This document shows positions 26,055 through 35,282 of a DNA stretch of 64,000 bases, in pieces. Position 1 is the stretch's first letter, and each line of letters begins with the position of its first letter. The position numbers and the translations under genes are program-made. The DNA is from JAGMCF01 sp964398885 (GTDB taxonomy: Bacteria; Cloacimonadota; Cloacimonadia; JGIOTU-2), in assembly GCA_964398885.1 (NCBI GenBank), contig CAYNOU010000004.1, positions 4,930 to 68,929 on the forward strand, read 5' to 3'. The notes beneath the pieces are model-generated. The model searched no databases. It saw only the letters and a program-made list of their open reading frames with translations, and was not told where the DNA came from.

Positions 26055-26977
26055 ATGTCTAATAAGTACTGTCCTAAATGTGGTTCAAAACATACTAAAA
26101 AAATGGCACACGTAATCGAAAACAGCGATATAAATGTTGCGATTGTGGACGAATATTTCAATATCAGCGAATCAAAAAAGAACCCTTTGATGACCAATTA
26201 TGGAACCAATATATAAACGGACATCAAACTCTTCAATCTCTTAGTACTCGATACAATCTTTCTATTAAAACGATTCAAAAGCATCTAGATAATCACCAAA
26301 TTAAACCTCCGAAGATACTACCGGGTTCCTGTGTCATTGTAATGGACACTTGCTATTTCAAATGGGGTTTTGGAGTAATGGTTTTCAGGGATCAAAGAAT
26401 GAAAAAGAACGTATATTGGAAGTATATTCGACATGAAACTCTGGAAGAATATCGGTCAGGCATAAATCATTTATTAAGTAATGGATTGCACATAGAAGGA
26501 ATAGTTTGTGACGGTAAAAGGGGCTTGTTTACAGCATTTGGAAACATTCCGGTACAAATGTGCCAGTTTCATCAGGTCGCTATTGTTACCCGGTACATAA
26601 CTCGAAATCCCAAGCTAACAGCAGGTATGGAACTAAAGATTCTAACATATAATTTGACTAGAAGCACAAGAGTAGAATTTGCAGATCAATTGAATGCTTG
26701 GCACAACCGTTGGGAGAAATTTTTAAACGAAAAATCCTACAATAAAGAGAATAAAAAATGGTCTTACACACATAGAAGACTTCGAAGTGCTTATCGGAGT
26801 CTGAAAACAAATATGGAATACCTTTTCGCGTATTTGGAATACCCAGATCTGGGTATTCCAAATACAACAAATTCCCTTGAAGGAAAGTTCTCAAGATTGA
26901 AAACAAAACTTAGAGTTCATTCAGGTTTAAAAGAGTGGAGAAAAAGAAGAATTATAGATGAAATTCTATCAAAATAA
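26055..26977 (+). pseudogene. IS256/IS1249-like transposase with a frame break at an A7 run
   Basis: The gene starts KYCPKCGSKHTKK (a zinc-finger half), then the frame breaks at seven A's (about 26097-26103). The rest continues in the -1 frame (NGTRNRKQRYKCCDCGRIFQ ... MDTCYFKWGFGVMV). All three catalytic acids are present (VMDTCYF, VCDGKRGLF, NSLEGKFS), and QMCQFHQVAIV fits the family. The gene is either broken by a single missing base or expressed by -1 slippage on the A run, as some insertion sequences do. A 36-base perfect palindrome lies in the last third. Confidence 0.8.
26830..26865. repeat. 36-bp perfect palindrome within the transposase gene
   Basis: The centre is AGATCT and the arms contain ATTTGGAATACCC / GGGTATTCCAAAT. 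It encodes YLEYPDLGIPNT, in a region that also aligns with related transposases, so it may be native rather than inserted. In RNA it would form an 18-bp-arm hairpin. Confidence 0.8.
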
Positions 26978-27026
26978 CAACCCAAAAGTTCCATTAGACC
27001 CAAAATTATAATTTATTGATATAGTA

Positions 27027-28332
27027 TCAATATTTTGAGAAACTAATTTCATATTTTTTAGAGAATGATAAGAGATAATTTAAGATCGCAGAAATTTCTT
27101 CCTGTATTTTCCACCTATATCCTTTTATCATCTCCATCAATCTATCAAATGATTCTATATTTATTAATCGCTTTAGATTATAAGCTGTTGTATAAATATT
27201 AATCTCTGTTTGGACTTTATCTTTACCTCGTAATAATAATGGAATCTTTCCCATCCAGTATTTCATTGTTCCGAATACATGTTCTATTATCTCTTTCCGC
27301 TTTTTTATATAATCTTTCCCAAGTTGACTTCTTACTCGCTCTTTATAATCATCTCGCCAATCCTGATCATGATAACGATAATATATCCTCCCATATTTAG
27401 ACCTTGTACATCTTGACCGTAATGCACAATTTTTACATTCTATTCCTTGATAAACATTGGTTAAGTGCCCTTGCTTTAACTTATTCTTTTGCTTCAAAAC
27501 TAAACGCTTCCCTTCAGAACATCTATACTCATCTTTGTCGCTATCGTAGGTAAACTCTACCTCTTCTTTATTACGAGAACTTACTGCTGTAGGAATATAA
27601 TAAGTCGTTGTTGAGCCTCTCTCTAATTCCTTAATCCGCCAGCTCTCCTGATATATCGGGAATATATCGGGGATAAATCGGGTCTGGCGGACTTATCAAC
27701 TAAATGTTTATTAACCGAATCCAATTCAATGTTGTCCGTCTCATCTAATATATCTTCTTCTATATCATTACGAGCTAATAAATTAAAATATTTCTGTAAC
27801 TGCTTTCCTAAATTTGATAAACGCCGTTCTATCTTGTCCATTGTAAGCATATATCAGTTAGCATTCACTTTGACTTTGGTGCCGTCTACAGCTAATGTCT
27901 TGCCTTTTATATATCCCAATTCCTTTAAAAATTTACGAAACTCTATCGTTAGAGTTTTAATCTGATCCGCATTATCTCTACGATAATTAGCGATGGTCTT
28001 ATGTTCTGGTTGTAAATCACTTAATAATCACTTCACCTCTATATTTCGCTATGTCTCTACCTCCAACTTCCGACTTGAACTTATGGCTGTTCCGTCTGGG
28101 CGCCGAGACTGATGAGATATCCATAAATAAATAATTTTAACATAGTCTCTGGGCTATAAGCCCGATGTCCTACATCTTGCTGACCTTTATATCTGAATTT
28201 CTATGGATTATTCTTGACAATATTACTAACTATTGCATCTAATATCCTAACAGGATGTTCACTTGAAACAAAATCATCAAGTGAACGAAAAAATAATCTC
28301 TGATTCCTATCATGTGGTTTTATATAATGCAT
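27027..28332 (-). pseudogene. Decayed IS1182-type transposase
   Basis: Read on the minus strand from ATG 28332: HYIKPHDRNQRLFFRSLDDF and RILDAIVSNIVKNNP, then a stop, then GHRAYSPETMLKLFIYGYLI, ELGYIKGKTLAVDGTKVKVN with another stop, TMDKIERRLSNLGKQL, and finally a C-terminal part (27027-27497: CKNCALRSRCTRSKYGRIYY ... RKEIIEHVFGTMKYW). This is the order of an IS1182-family transposase. Several stops and at least two palindromic insertions (28088-28110 and 27635-27691) break it. Non-functional. Confidence 0.8.
27635..27691. repeat. TCCGCCAG...CTGGCGGA palindromic element within the dead transposase
   Basis: TCCGCCAGCTC and GGGTCTGGCGGA ends enclose three ATCGGG-type units. A shorter copy of the same element lies at 51577-51620 upstream of fabD. 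Confidence 0.75.
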
Positions 28333-28621
28333 AATATTTAGCTCCTATCAGGCTCGGGCGCCCAGACCAGTTATTACTTAATCTGTCTATTAGTAATATT
28401 CATTGAAGATAGTTATAAAATAATTTGTATCTAATTCATTCGTCGTTTTTACAAAGGCTGTTAAGTTGTGGGTTTCTTTCCGATATTTTCTTAGTTTATT
28501 AAAATAAAACAATTTGTCTGTCCCGATATATCGGGACTGGGGGTATGCATGTTTTACAATCCAAAACTTGACAATAAACAAAAACATTTAATTAATAATA
28601 CAATATAAATGTTAATATAAA
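28333..28621. other. Intergenic region before the second tRNA-Thr
   Basis: It contains a GGCTCGGGCGCCCAGACC fragment of a dispersed palindrome (about 28350-28367), the palindrome TCCCGATATATCGGGA (28521-28536), and a TTGACA box (28568-28573) that may serve the tRNA. A 65-codon minus-strand open frame (28390-28587) has no recognisable relatives or ribosome site and I do not count it as a gene. Confidence 0.5.
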
Positions 28622-28693
<72 letters not shown>

Positions 28694-28733
28694 CCATCTT
28701 AAAATTCGGATTTCGGAATTCGGTGTTCAAAGT

Positions 28734-31700
28734 ATGAATCCTTATAAGAAAAAACTTAACTCAATACGAATAAAATACTTTTTGACAAAAGTAGTAGAGA
28801 ATCTCTCTCTTCTTTTATCAATAATTGTCATTCTATTTATTTCATCAAGTTTTCTTATAAACCTACTCCAAAATAATTATGCTACCCTAAAAATAATTGT
28901 AATAACATTCAAATCACTTTCTTTACTGGTAATCTTATTTTGCATTATTAATACTATTCGTAATTATCATTCTTTAGAATATATAGCCCAAAGAATATCA
29001 AATATTTACCCTGAACACAATGAGGTAATTTTCTCAAGTTTGGAATTAGAAAAAGTAAAGACTGATTCACATTATTCCGATGAAATCATCAATGCTAATA
29101 TTAATTTAGCGAATAAAATTGCAAATGAAATTGATTTTAAAAAGGTATTTCAAACTGAAAAACCTTTTCAATTGATTAAGATTTTTTTATCTGTTTCTGT
29201 AATATTTCTAATCTCTTTCTTTATAAATAAAGATGCTTTTTATACTTCTTACTCTGCAATAACTAATATGGAAGAATTTGCTCCAAAATATGACTCAAAA
29301 ATTTATGTAAAACCAGGTAATGTAATCTTACTAAAAGGCAGTAATCAAAAAATTCAAATTGAGAATTATTATCCTGAACTAAATTACATTCTAAATTATG
29401 AACAAAATCTCAGATGGAAATCCATTGATTTACAGAAAAATTTCTACATATTTTATAATATTGATGATAGCATAAGGTATTATATTCAAAACGATTTCGC
29501 AAAATCTGATTCTTTCATAATAAATGTATTAGAAAAGCCAACAATAAAAAAATTAACGGTTGATTACGCATTTCCTGCGTATTCAAAACTTTCTAATAAA
29601 GTTGAGAACGAGTCTTCTGGAAATATAATTGCATTAAAAGGGACTAAAATCAAATTTAATCTTTTAGTGAATAACAATCTTCTTGACTATCGTATTGTAT
29701 TTTCTGATGGTCAAACAATAAAATTAAAAAAGATTGATGATTTTCAATACTCAGCCATATTTACTATCAGTAAAAGTTTATCATACCACTTCTATTTAGA
29801 AGATATTTTACACAACAAAAATCAACAAATTGAGCATACAATTTATGCAGAAGAGGATTTTCCTCCAAAAGTTGAAATACTTTCCCCGGCTGAAGATAAG
29901 ATTTTAGCTCAGAATCTAAAAGAAGATATTGAATTTATCTCATCTGACGATTTTGGCATAAATGAATTACAAATTGTTTTCAAAAAAAATAATGAAGAAT
30001 ATACTTTTAGGCCGATTAGAAAAGATATTGATGATACTAATATGAAAGGCACTTACACTTTTGATGTAAGTGACCAAAATCTTTTGCCTGGCGATGTAAT
30101 ATGCTATTATTTAATCGTATATGATAATTGCACAATTCCAGAAAGACAAAGTGCTAAATCAAAAATTTACTTGCTAAAATTTCCATCTATAGAGGAACTT
30201 TACGAAGAAATTCAGAAAGAGCAAGAAGATAAATATGATAATTTATCAGAAAATCTTGAACAAGCACAAAAAACAAAAGAGAAGTTTGACAAATTAAGAC
30301 GCAAATTTCTTAAAACCGAGGAGTTCAATTGGGAAGAAAAAGAGGACTTAAAATCTATACTAAAAAAACAGAAAGAATTTACTAAAAAGGCAGAGCAAAC
30401 CGCTGAAGATTATAAAAAGTTTATTGAACAAATTGAAAAGAATAAAGCAGTATCCGAAAAGACACTTGAAAAAATGAAGCAAATTCAAGAAATAATGCAA
30501 GAGATAGCTACACCTGAACTTGAACAAGCAATGCAGAAAATTCAAGAATCTATGAAAAAAATTACTCCAGAACAGATGAAAAAAGCATTAAATAATTTTA
30601 AGTTTTCTCAAGAAGAATTCTTAAAAAAGTTAGAAGAAACTCTGAATCTTTTGAAGAGCATAAAATTAGAACAAGATATGCAAAAATGCTTACAGCAAGC
30701 AGAAGAGTTGGAAAAATTGCAGAAGGAGTTAAACAAGAAGACAGATGAAAAAGTAGAGGAGAATAAGAATTTAAGCGATTTGGCTGATGAACAAAAAGAT
30801 ATTTCCGAAAAATATAATAATCTAAAAGAAAATCTGGAAGATTTAAGCAAAGAACTCGCAGAGAAAGGTGAGAACCAAGCCGCACAGGAATTGCAAAAGG
30901 CTCTTGAGCAGATGAAAAAAGACAAACTGTCAGAAAATCTTAAAAACGCCACACAACAAATGCAAAATAATAGCCCTATGGGTCTATGCTCAAATCAAAA
31001 CCGTATACAACAAAGTTTTTCTCAATTAAAACAATCAATCCAAATGGCACAATGTATGATGCAATCAGCTATGCAAGAAAAATTCCAATCGTTAATTGAA
31101 AAGGCTCTTTTTGAACTAATTTACTTCTCTGAAAAGCAAGAGAAAATCCTTGATAATAAATATACTGCTTACGATATCTTAGATACTGAAGTTGCAATGT
31201 ATGAAGGAATAAAAAATTCAATTAATCAGCTTTACAGTATGCCACTGATAATGCTTACTATAAGTCCAAAATTCCCTGCCCATACTGCTGAAACTTTTAA
31301 TAGATTTGAACAAATGTTTGAACAAATAAAAGATAGGCGTAACAACTATAATGTTCAAAAGGATAAACAGGATATTTATGTTTCAATTAATAGAATGATA
31401 ATTGATCTTTTGCAATCTAAGAATCAGATGCCGCAAGGTGGGGGAGGAGGCATGCAACAATTGCTTCAGCAACTCCAGCAGATGTCTGCAGGACAGAGTT
31501 CTATTAATCTGTTAACTCAAGCACTTTTTGAACAGATGTTGATTCAACAGGGTCAGAAATTGACTTCTGAGCAAAGAAATATGTTAAATAGAATTGCGGC
31601 AAACGAAAACCAGATCAAAGAAAACTTAGAAAGAATTCTGCGAGATTTTCCTGAAGCTGAAAAACTGTTAGGTAATCTTGAAAATGTTAAAGAGGAACTA

Positions 31701-32003
31701 AAAGAAGTTGTAAAAAAACTTAATAAGGGTATCATTGATAAAGAACTAATTGAACAACAGCAGAGAATTCTCTCCAGACTATTAGATGCTCAAAGGTCTA
31801 TTCATCGCAGAGATTATAGCAAAAAGAGAGAATCTAAAACACCCGAAGAACAGGAGTATAAAACTCCTCCCGATATATCGGGACTCAAAATTGATACTGC
31901 ACATCTCCAGGTTAAAGATATTTTAAAATTTATTAATGAAAACTATCCTGAAGAATATCACCATTTAATTAAAGAATATTTAGAAAGTATTCAAAATGAA
32001 TAA
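28734..32003 (+). CDS. DUF4175-like giant membrane protein with Gln/Glu-rich coiled coils
   Basis: The 1089-residue protein has two N-terminal helices (LLLSIIVILFISSSFLI, ILVILFCIIN), a third near residue 147 and a periplasmic-type beta region (about 190-480). Long charged coiled coils follow (about 490-760 and 890-1030), with a GGGGGMQQLLQQLQQMSAGQ stretch. This is the layout of the DUF4175 family of FCB bacteria; function unknown, envelope-related. A TCCCGATATATCGGGA palindrome is embedded near the C-terminus (PPDISGL). The stop overlaps the TPR gene by 8 bases. No ribosome site is visible before the ATG. Confidence 0.75.
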   Translation: MNPYKKKLNSIRIKYFLTKVVENLSLLLSIIVILFISSSFLINLLQNNYATLKIIVITFKSLSLLVILFCIINTIRNYHSLEYIAQRISNIYPEHNEVIFSSLELEKVKTDSHYSDEIINANINLANKIANEIDFKKVFQTEKPFQLIKIFLSVSVIFLISFFINKDAFYTSYSAITNMEEFAPKYDSKIYVKPGNVILLKGSNQKIQIENYYPELNYILNYEQNLRWKSIDLQKNFYIFYNIDDSIRYYIQNDFAKSDSFIINVLEKPTIKKLTVDYAFPAYSKLSNKVENESSGNIIALKGTKIKFNLLVNNNLLDYRIVFSDGQTIKLKKIDDFQYSAIFTISKSLSYHFYLEDILHNKNQQIEHTIYAEEDFPPKVEILSPAEDKILAQNLKEDIEFISSDDFGINELQIVFKKNNEEYTFRPIRKDIDDTNMKGTYTFDVSDQNLLPGDVICYYLIVYDNCTIPERQSAKSKIYLLKFPSIEELYEEIQKEQEDKYDNLSENLEQAQKTKEKFDKLRRKFLKTEEFNWEEKEDLKSILKKQKEFTKKAEQTAEDYKKFIEQIEKNKAVSEKTLEKMKQIQEIMQEIATPELEQAMQKIQESMKKITPEQMKKALNNFKFSQEEFLKKLEETLNLLKSIKLEQDMQKCLQQAEELEKLQKELNKKTDEKVEENKNLSDLADEQKDISEKYNNLKENLEDLSKELAEKGENQAAQELQKALEQMKKDKLSENLKNATQQMQNNSPMGLCSNQNRIQQSFSQLKQSIQMAQCMMQSAMQEKFQSLIEKALFELIYFSEKQEKILDNKYTAYDILDTEVAMYEGIKNSINQLYSMPLIMLTISPKFPAHTAETFNRFEQMFEQIKDRRNNYNVQKDKQDIYVSINRMIIDLLQSKNQMPQGGGGGMQQLLQQLQQMSAGQSSINLLTQALFEQMLIQQGQKLTSEQRNMLNRIAANENQIKENLERILRDFPEAEKLLGNLENVKEELKEVVKKLNKGIIDKELIEQQQRILSRLLDAQRSIHRRDYSKKRESKTPEEQEYKTPPDISGLKIDTAHLQVKDILKFINENYPEEYHHLIKEYLESIQNE

Positions 32004-33774
32004 TAAGATTGCTTTTGTTTTGTTTCTACTCACTTTTGTTACTATTTTCTCACTATATTCTTATCAAGACAAGGACATAATTAGAATAAGGCTGAAACAA
32101 GCAGGAAATTTTGAGAAACAGAAAAAATTCCTTCTTGCAGAAACTATGTATAAAGAACTGCTCACACAATTTCCTCATAATAAGGAAGTTATACAAAAAT
32201 TATCAAGTTTTTATTTAAGCCAAAAGGAATTTGAAAAACTTCAGGGACTTCTGAATAATGAAACAAATTATTTAAGCCCAGAATTTATATCTCTGACCAA
32301 AATAGAAATGTATATCAAAATGAATGAACTCTCTGAAGCAAAAAATGAAGTTGAGAGATTAATCGGTCAAAATAAAGAAAATTACATTCTTTATAATAAG
32401 ATTGCATTAATTTATAGTAGAAATTCACATTTTAATGAAGCGCTTGAATTATATAAATCAGCTAGAAAGTTATCTAAAAATCCAAAATTATATGCCACTG
32501 AAATGGCAATGCTCTATCAATATCAAATGGATTTTCAGATGGCGATTGAAGAATACATCAATATGCTTGATAAAAGGTCATACAATTTTGTAAAATACAG
32601 ACTGGAAAAATTAGGTATCTCTAATGCGGAAGTAATTAAAGCTCTTAATAAAAAGGTCAATAACTCAAAAAACAATTTAGTAAAATCTCTTTTAGCTGAA
32701 TTTTTACTCAGAAATAAAGACTATGAACAAGCCTTTGAAATTTTTAAGGACTTAGGGACTGATGACTTATTGCGGTTTGCTGAATATTGTGAAAAACATG
32801 GATTATTTACACTTTCTATAAGAATTTATAAAACAATTCTAACCAATACTTCAAATATAAGGCTGCAACTCTCTATCTATGACAGAATAGGGGACTTGTA
32901 TAGTAAAATTCATGAATACGACTCTGCTTATAACGCTTATACGCAAATTACTAAAATGTACAAAAACATCAAAGGCAATATTTCACAAGATATATTGCTG
33001 AATGCTTTTACTAACTTAGCAAAATTAGAGTTTTCCGAAAATAATGATACAGAAAAAGCACAAAAATATATTTTACAGGCAAAGAAAATTGCAATTAAGT
33101 CCGAAGACAGATTAAATCTATCTATCTTGCTTGCTGATTGCTATTTATGTAATAATTATTACGCAAAAGCTATTGAAATATACAATAATATTTTAAATAA
33201 TCAAAATTATTATTATTCAATTATTTCATTAGCAAAGTATAAATTGTTTCTTGTCTACATATATGCCAGAGAATATAGTAAGTCAGATTCAGTATTACAA
33301 GATTATGTTTTACACAATGAAGAGGGTACTTATTTAAATGATATGGTTTCTTTAAATAAACTAATCCAATTAGCAAAAGATAAGTTTTCTTATAGTGATT
33401 CACTTAAATTAGAAGATGATATATCTTGTTTTATCAAATCTTTAGAGACATCAAATATTCGTAAAAGTAAATATTATTATGAAAGATTGACAGCATCATA
33501 TAACGATACAATATTGATTAATTACATAAAAACAAAGATGGCAGATTTCTATTTTTCAAAACTTCAATTTGAAAATTCTTTAAACATTTTTCTTGAGTTA
33601 TCTGACAACAATGGAATCTATAATGATTATATTGAAAAACTGATAGGTGATTGTTATTTGAATTTACAAGATTATGTATTAGCAATTGAGAGTTACAAGA
33701 AATACTTAATTGATTTTCCAAATGGTGCGTTTGCTCCAGAGGTTCGGAAACTCTTAAAAGAGATAGAATCTTAA
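31996..33774 (+). CDS. TPR-repeat protein
   Basis: The 592-residue protein has an N-terminal signal or anchor (IAFVLFLLTFVTIFSLYSY) followed by many tetratricopeptide-type helical pairs (ETMYKELLTQFPHNKEVIQK; NEALELYKSARKLSKNPKLY; FENSLNIFLELSDNNGIYND; VLAIESYKKYLIDFPNGAFA). It is likely a periplasmic scaffold. Overlap with the DUF4175-like gene suggests they act together. I see no catalytic domain. Confidence 0.8.
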   Translation: MNNKIAFVLFLLTFVTIFSLYSYQDKDIIRIRLKQAGNFEKQKKFLLAETMYKELLTQFPHNKEVIQKLSSFYLSQKEFEKLQGLLNNETNYLSPEFISLTKIEMYIKMNELSEAKNEVERLIGQNKENYILYNKIALIYSRNSHFNEALELYKSARKLSKNPKLYATEMAMLYQYQMDFQMAIEEYINMLDKRSYNFVKYRLEKLGISNAEVIKALNKKVNNSKNNLVKSLLAEFLLRNKDYEQAFEIFKDLGTDDLLRFAEYCEKHGLFTLSIRIYKTILTNTSNIRLQLSIYDRIGDLYSKIHEYDSAYNAYTQITKMYKNIKGNISQDILLNAFTNLAKLEFSENNDTEKAQKYILQAKKIAIKSEDRLNLSILLADCYLCNNYYAKAIEIYNNILNNQNYYYSIISLAKYKLFLVYIYAREYSKSDSVLQDYVLHNEEGTYLNDMVSLNKLIQLAKDKFSYSDSLKLEDDISCFIKSLETSNIRKSKYYYERLTASYNDTILINYIKTKMADFYFSKLQFENSLNIFLELSDNNGIYNDYIEKLIGDCYLNLQDYVLAIESYKKYLIDFPNGAFAPEVRKLLKEIES

Positions 33775-33868
33775 TGTCTGATAATGTATATTATGTAAAC
33801 TTATGGATATTTTAGTAATTATTAAATATAAAGAAAGATAGAAGCCCTCCCCTATAATATAAATTTTC

Positions 33869-33897
33869 TTGACAATCCCGATATATCGGGATTAACT
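33869..33897 (+). promoter_or_regulatory. Candidate promoter for yicC with a palindrome as its spacer
   Basis: TTGACA (33869-33874), then 17 bases containing the palindrome TCCCGATATATCGGGA (33876-33891), then TTAACT (33892-33897). The spacing is ideal, but the -10 match is weak (three of six). The same palindrome occurs at 28521 and 31868. Confidence 0.35.
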
Positions 33898-33937
33898 GAC
33901 AATTTTAATAAAGAAAACTTTTTTAAAAGGATTTGTT

Positions 33938-34825
33938 ATGAAAAGTATGACTGGTTTTGGTAGTGAAGAACTAAACAAAAATGGCTTGAATTTGAAAATC
34001 ACTGCAAGGTCGCTAAATGATAAATATCTAAATATAAGGTGTAAAACACCACCAGATTTTCCTGAATATGTATCTTACAAGATTGACAAGATGATTCCAA
34101 AACTCCTTAGTAGAGGAACAATTTATATTACATTATTTATGATTAATAAAAAGGAAAAACTTCCGGAAGTGTTACTAAAAGAGGATTTACTAAAACAGTA
34201 TTTTGATTTTATTAATGAGGTCTCAAAAAAATATGCGATAAAAACAAATATTACAATCTCAGATATCTTTAATTTTGAGAAATTATACCAATCCCCTATA
34301 GAAGAATATGATTCAGAAGAGTTTTTGGAATTAGTCCTTGAATTAGTCAAAAAAGCTGTTAATAAGCTTATAGAAGTTAGACAAAAAGAGGGCGAGGACC
34401 TGGAAGAATTTTTCATAAAATCAATTAATCAAATTGAAGTATCCTTATCAGCAATTGAGTTATCATTTCCAGATTATTTGCAAGAACTAAAGATGAAAAC
34501 AAAAAGCAATATTGAAGAAATTCTAAAAAACTATCTAAAAAAGATTGATGAGGAAAGAATTATTTCTGAAATTAAATATCTTTGCGAAAAATTAGATATA
34601 ACTGAAGAAATTGTACGATTTAGAAGTCATCTAAATAAATTTCGTGAATTAATTTCTATAAAGGATAAGCCTATCGGATTTTCATTGATTTTTGTAATAC
34701 AAGAGATGCAAAGAGAGATTTCAACAATTTCGGCAAAGTATAACAACATTTCCGTCTTTCCAGAGATTTTGAAGATAAAAGAAGAAATTGAAAAATGTAA
34801 GGAACAAGCATTAAATGTTGAGTAG
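33938..34825 (+). CDS. yicC: YicC-family endoribonuclease
   Basis: At 295 residues it shows the family N-terminus KSMTGFGSEELNKNGLNLKI and RSLNDKYLNIR, the central RQKEGEDLEEFF and the C-terminal DITEEIVRFRSHLNKFRELI with GFSLIFVIQEMQREISTI. YicC/YloC proteins are RNases that affect small-RNA decay and stationary-phase survival. AAAGGA precedes the ATG. The stop overlaps the following membrane-protein gene by 11 bases, and that gene overlaps rnr, making an RNA-processing operon. Confidence 0.9.
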   Translation: MKSMTGFGSEELNKNGLNLKITARSLNDKYLNIRCKTPPDFPEYVSYKIDKMIPKLLSRGTIYITLFMINKKEKLPEVLLKEDLLKQYFDFINEVSKKYAIKTNITISDIFNFEKLYQSPIEEYDSEEFLELVLELVKKAVNKLIEVRQKEGEDLEEFFIKSINQIEVSLSAIELSFPDYLQELKMKTKSNIEEILKNYLKKIDEERIISEIKYLCEKLDITEEIVRFRSHLNKFRELISIKDKPIGFSLIFVIQEMQREISTISAKYNNISVFPEILKIKEEIEKCKEQALNVE

Positions 34826-35282
34826 TCCAAAGGTTCCACCTCCACATCCGCTGGGGTTGGTGAAAAAGCCAATATTTTCATGGGTTTCATTCCCTCTCAT
34901 TGAATTTCCGATACATTCCATATTTGTTTCTGCATTCTTTATACTTGCAGCCATCTTTGTTTTTACAATTACACATAATCTCTTCTGGGTGCTATTATCA
35001 CTATTTTTTCTTTTCTCTTCCCTGTTTTCCTATTTTGTGCCTACATACTACAAATTTTATGAAGACTATGTATTCATAAAAGTTCTTGTTTTTAAACGTG
35101 AGCGTAAATACTCAGAATTCAAATGTTTTTATGCTGACAAAAAGGGTGTAATGCTTAGTACTTTTGGTAAACCACGAGGACTTGATAGATTCAGAGGTCA
35201 GTCTATTAGATTTACAAAAAAGCAAAAAGAAAGAGAAGAGGTGCTGAACTTCCTTGATGAAAAGATAGGAAACCGTTACTAA
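34815..35282 (+). CDS. Small two-helix membrane protein between yicC and rnr
   Basis: The 155-residue protein has two adjacent helices (about 35-75: IFVSAFFILAAIFVFTIT, LFWVLLSLFFLFSSLFSYF), then a soluble part (YYKFYEDYVFIKVLVFKRER, RFRGQSIRFTKKQKEREEVL). The soluble part resembles bacterial PH-like domains fused to a membrane hairpin. No known family is certain. It overlaps yicC by 11 bases and touches rnr with a shared base (TAATG), so it is expressed with them. It may place an RNase at the membrane. Confidence 0.7.
   Translation: MLSSPKVPPPHPLGLVKKPIFSWVSFPLIEFPIHSIFVSAFFILAAIFVFTITHNLFWVLLSLFFLFSSLFSYFVPTYYKFYEDYVFIKVLVFKRERKYSEFKCFYADKKGVMLSTFGKPRGLDRFRGQSIRFTKKQKEREEVLNFLDEKIGNRY

Larger units (their letters stand above)
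25962..27003 (+). mobile_element. IS256-family (IS1249-like) insertion sequence
   Basis: Imperfect terminal inverted repeats of about 28 bases (TTGGGCTTAATTG at the left; TTGGGTCTAATGG at the right on the other strand) enclose one transposase gene. Length is about 1042 bases. Target duplication unclear. Confidence 0.75.

Noticed and set aside
28390..28587. 65-codon minus-strand open frame before the second tRNA-Thr
   Set aside because: No ribosome site, no recognisable family, and it runs through a palindromic repeat.
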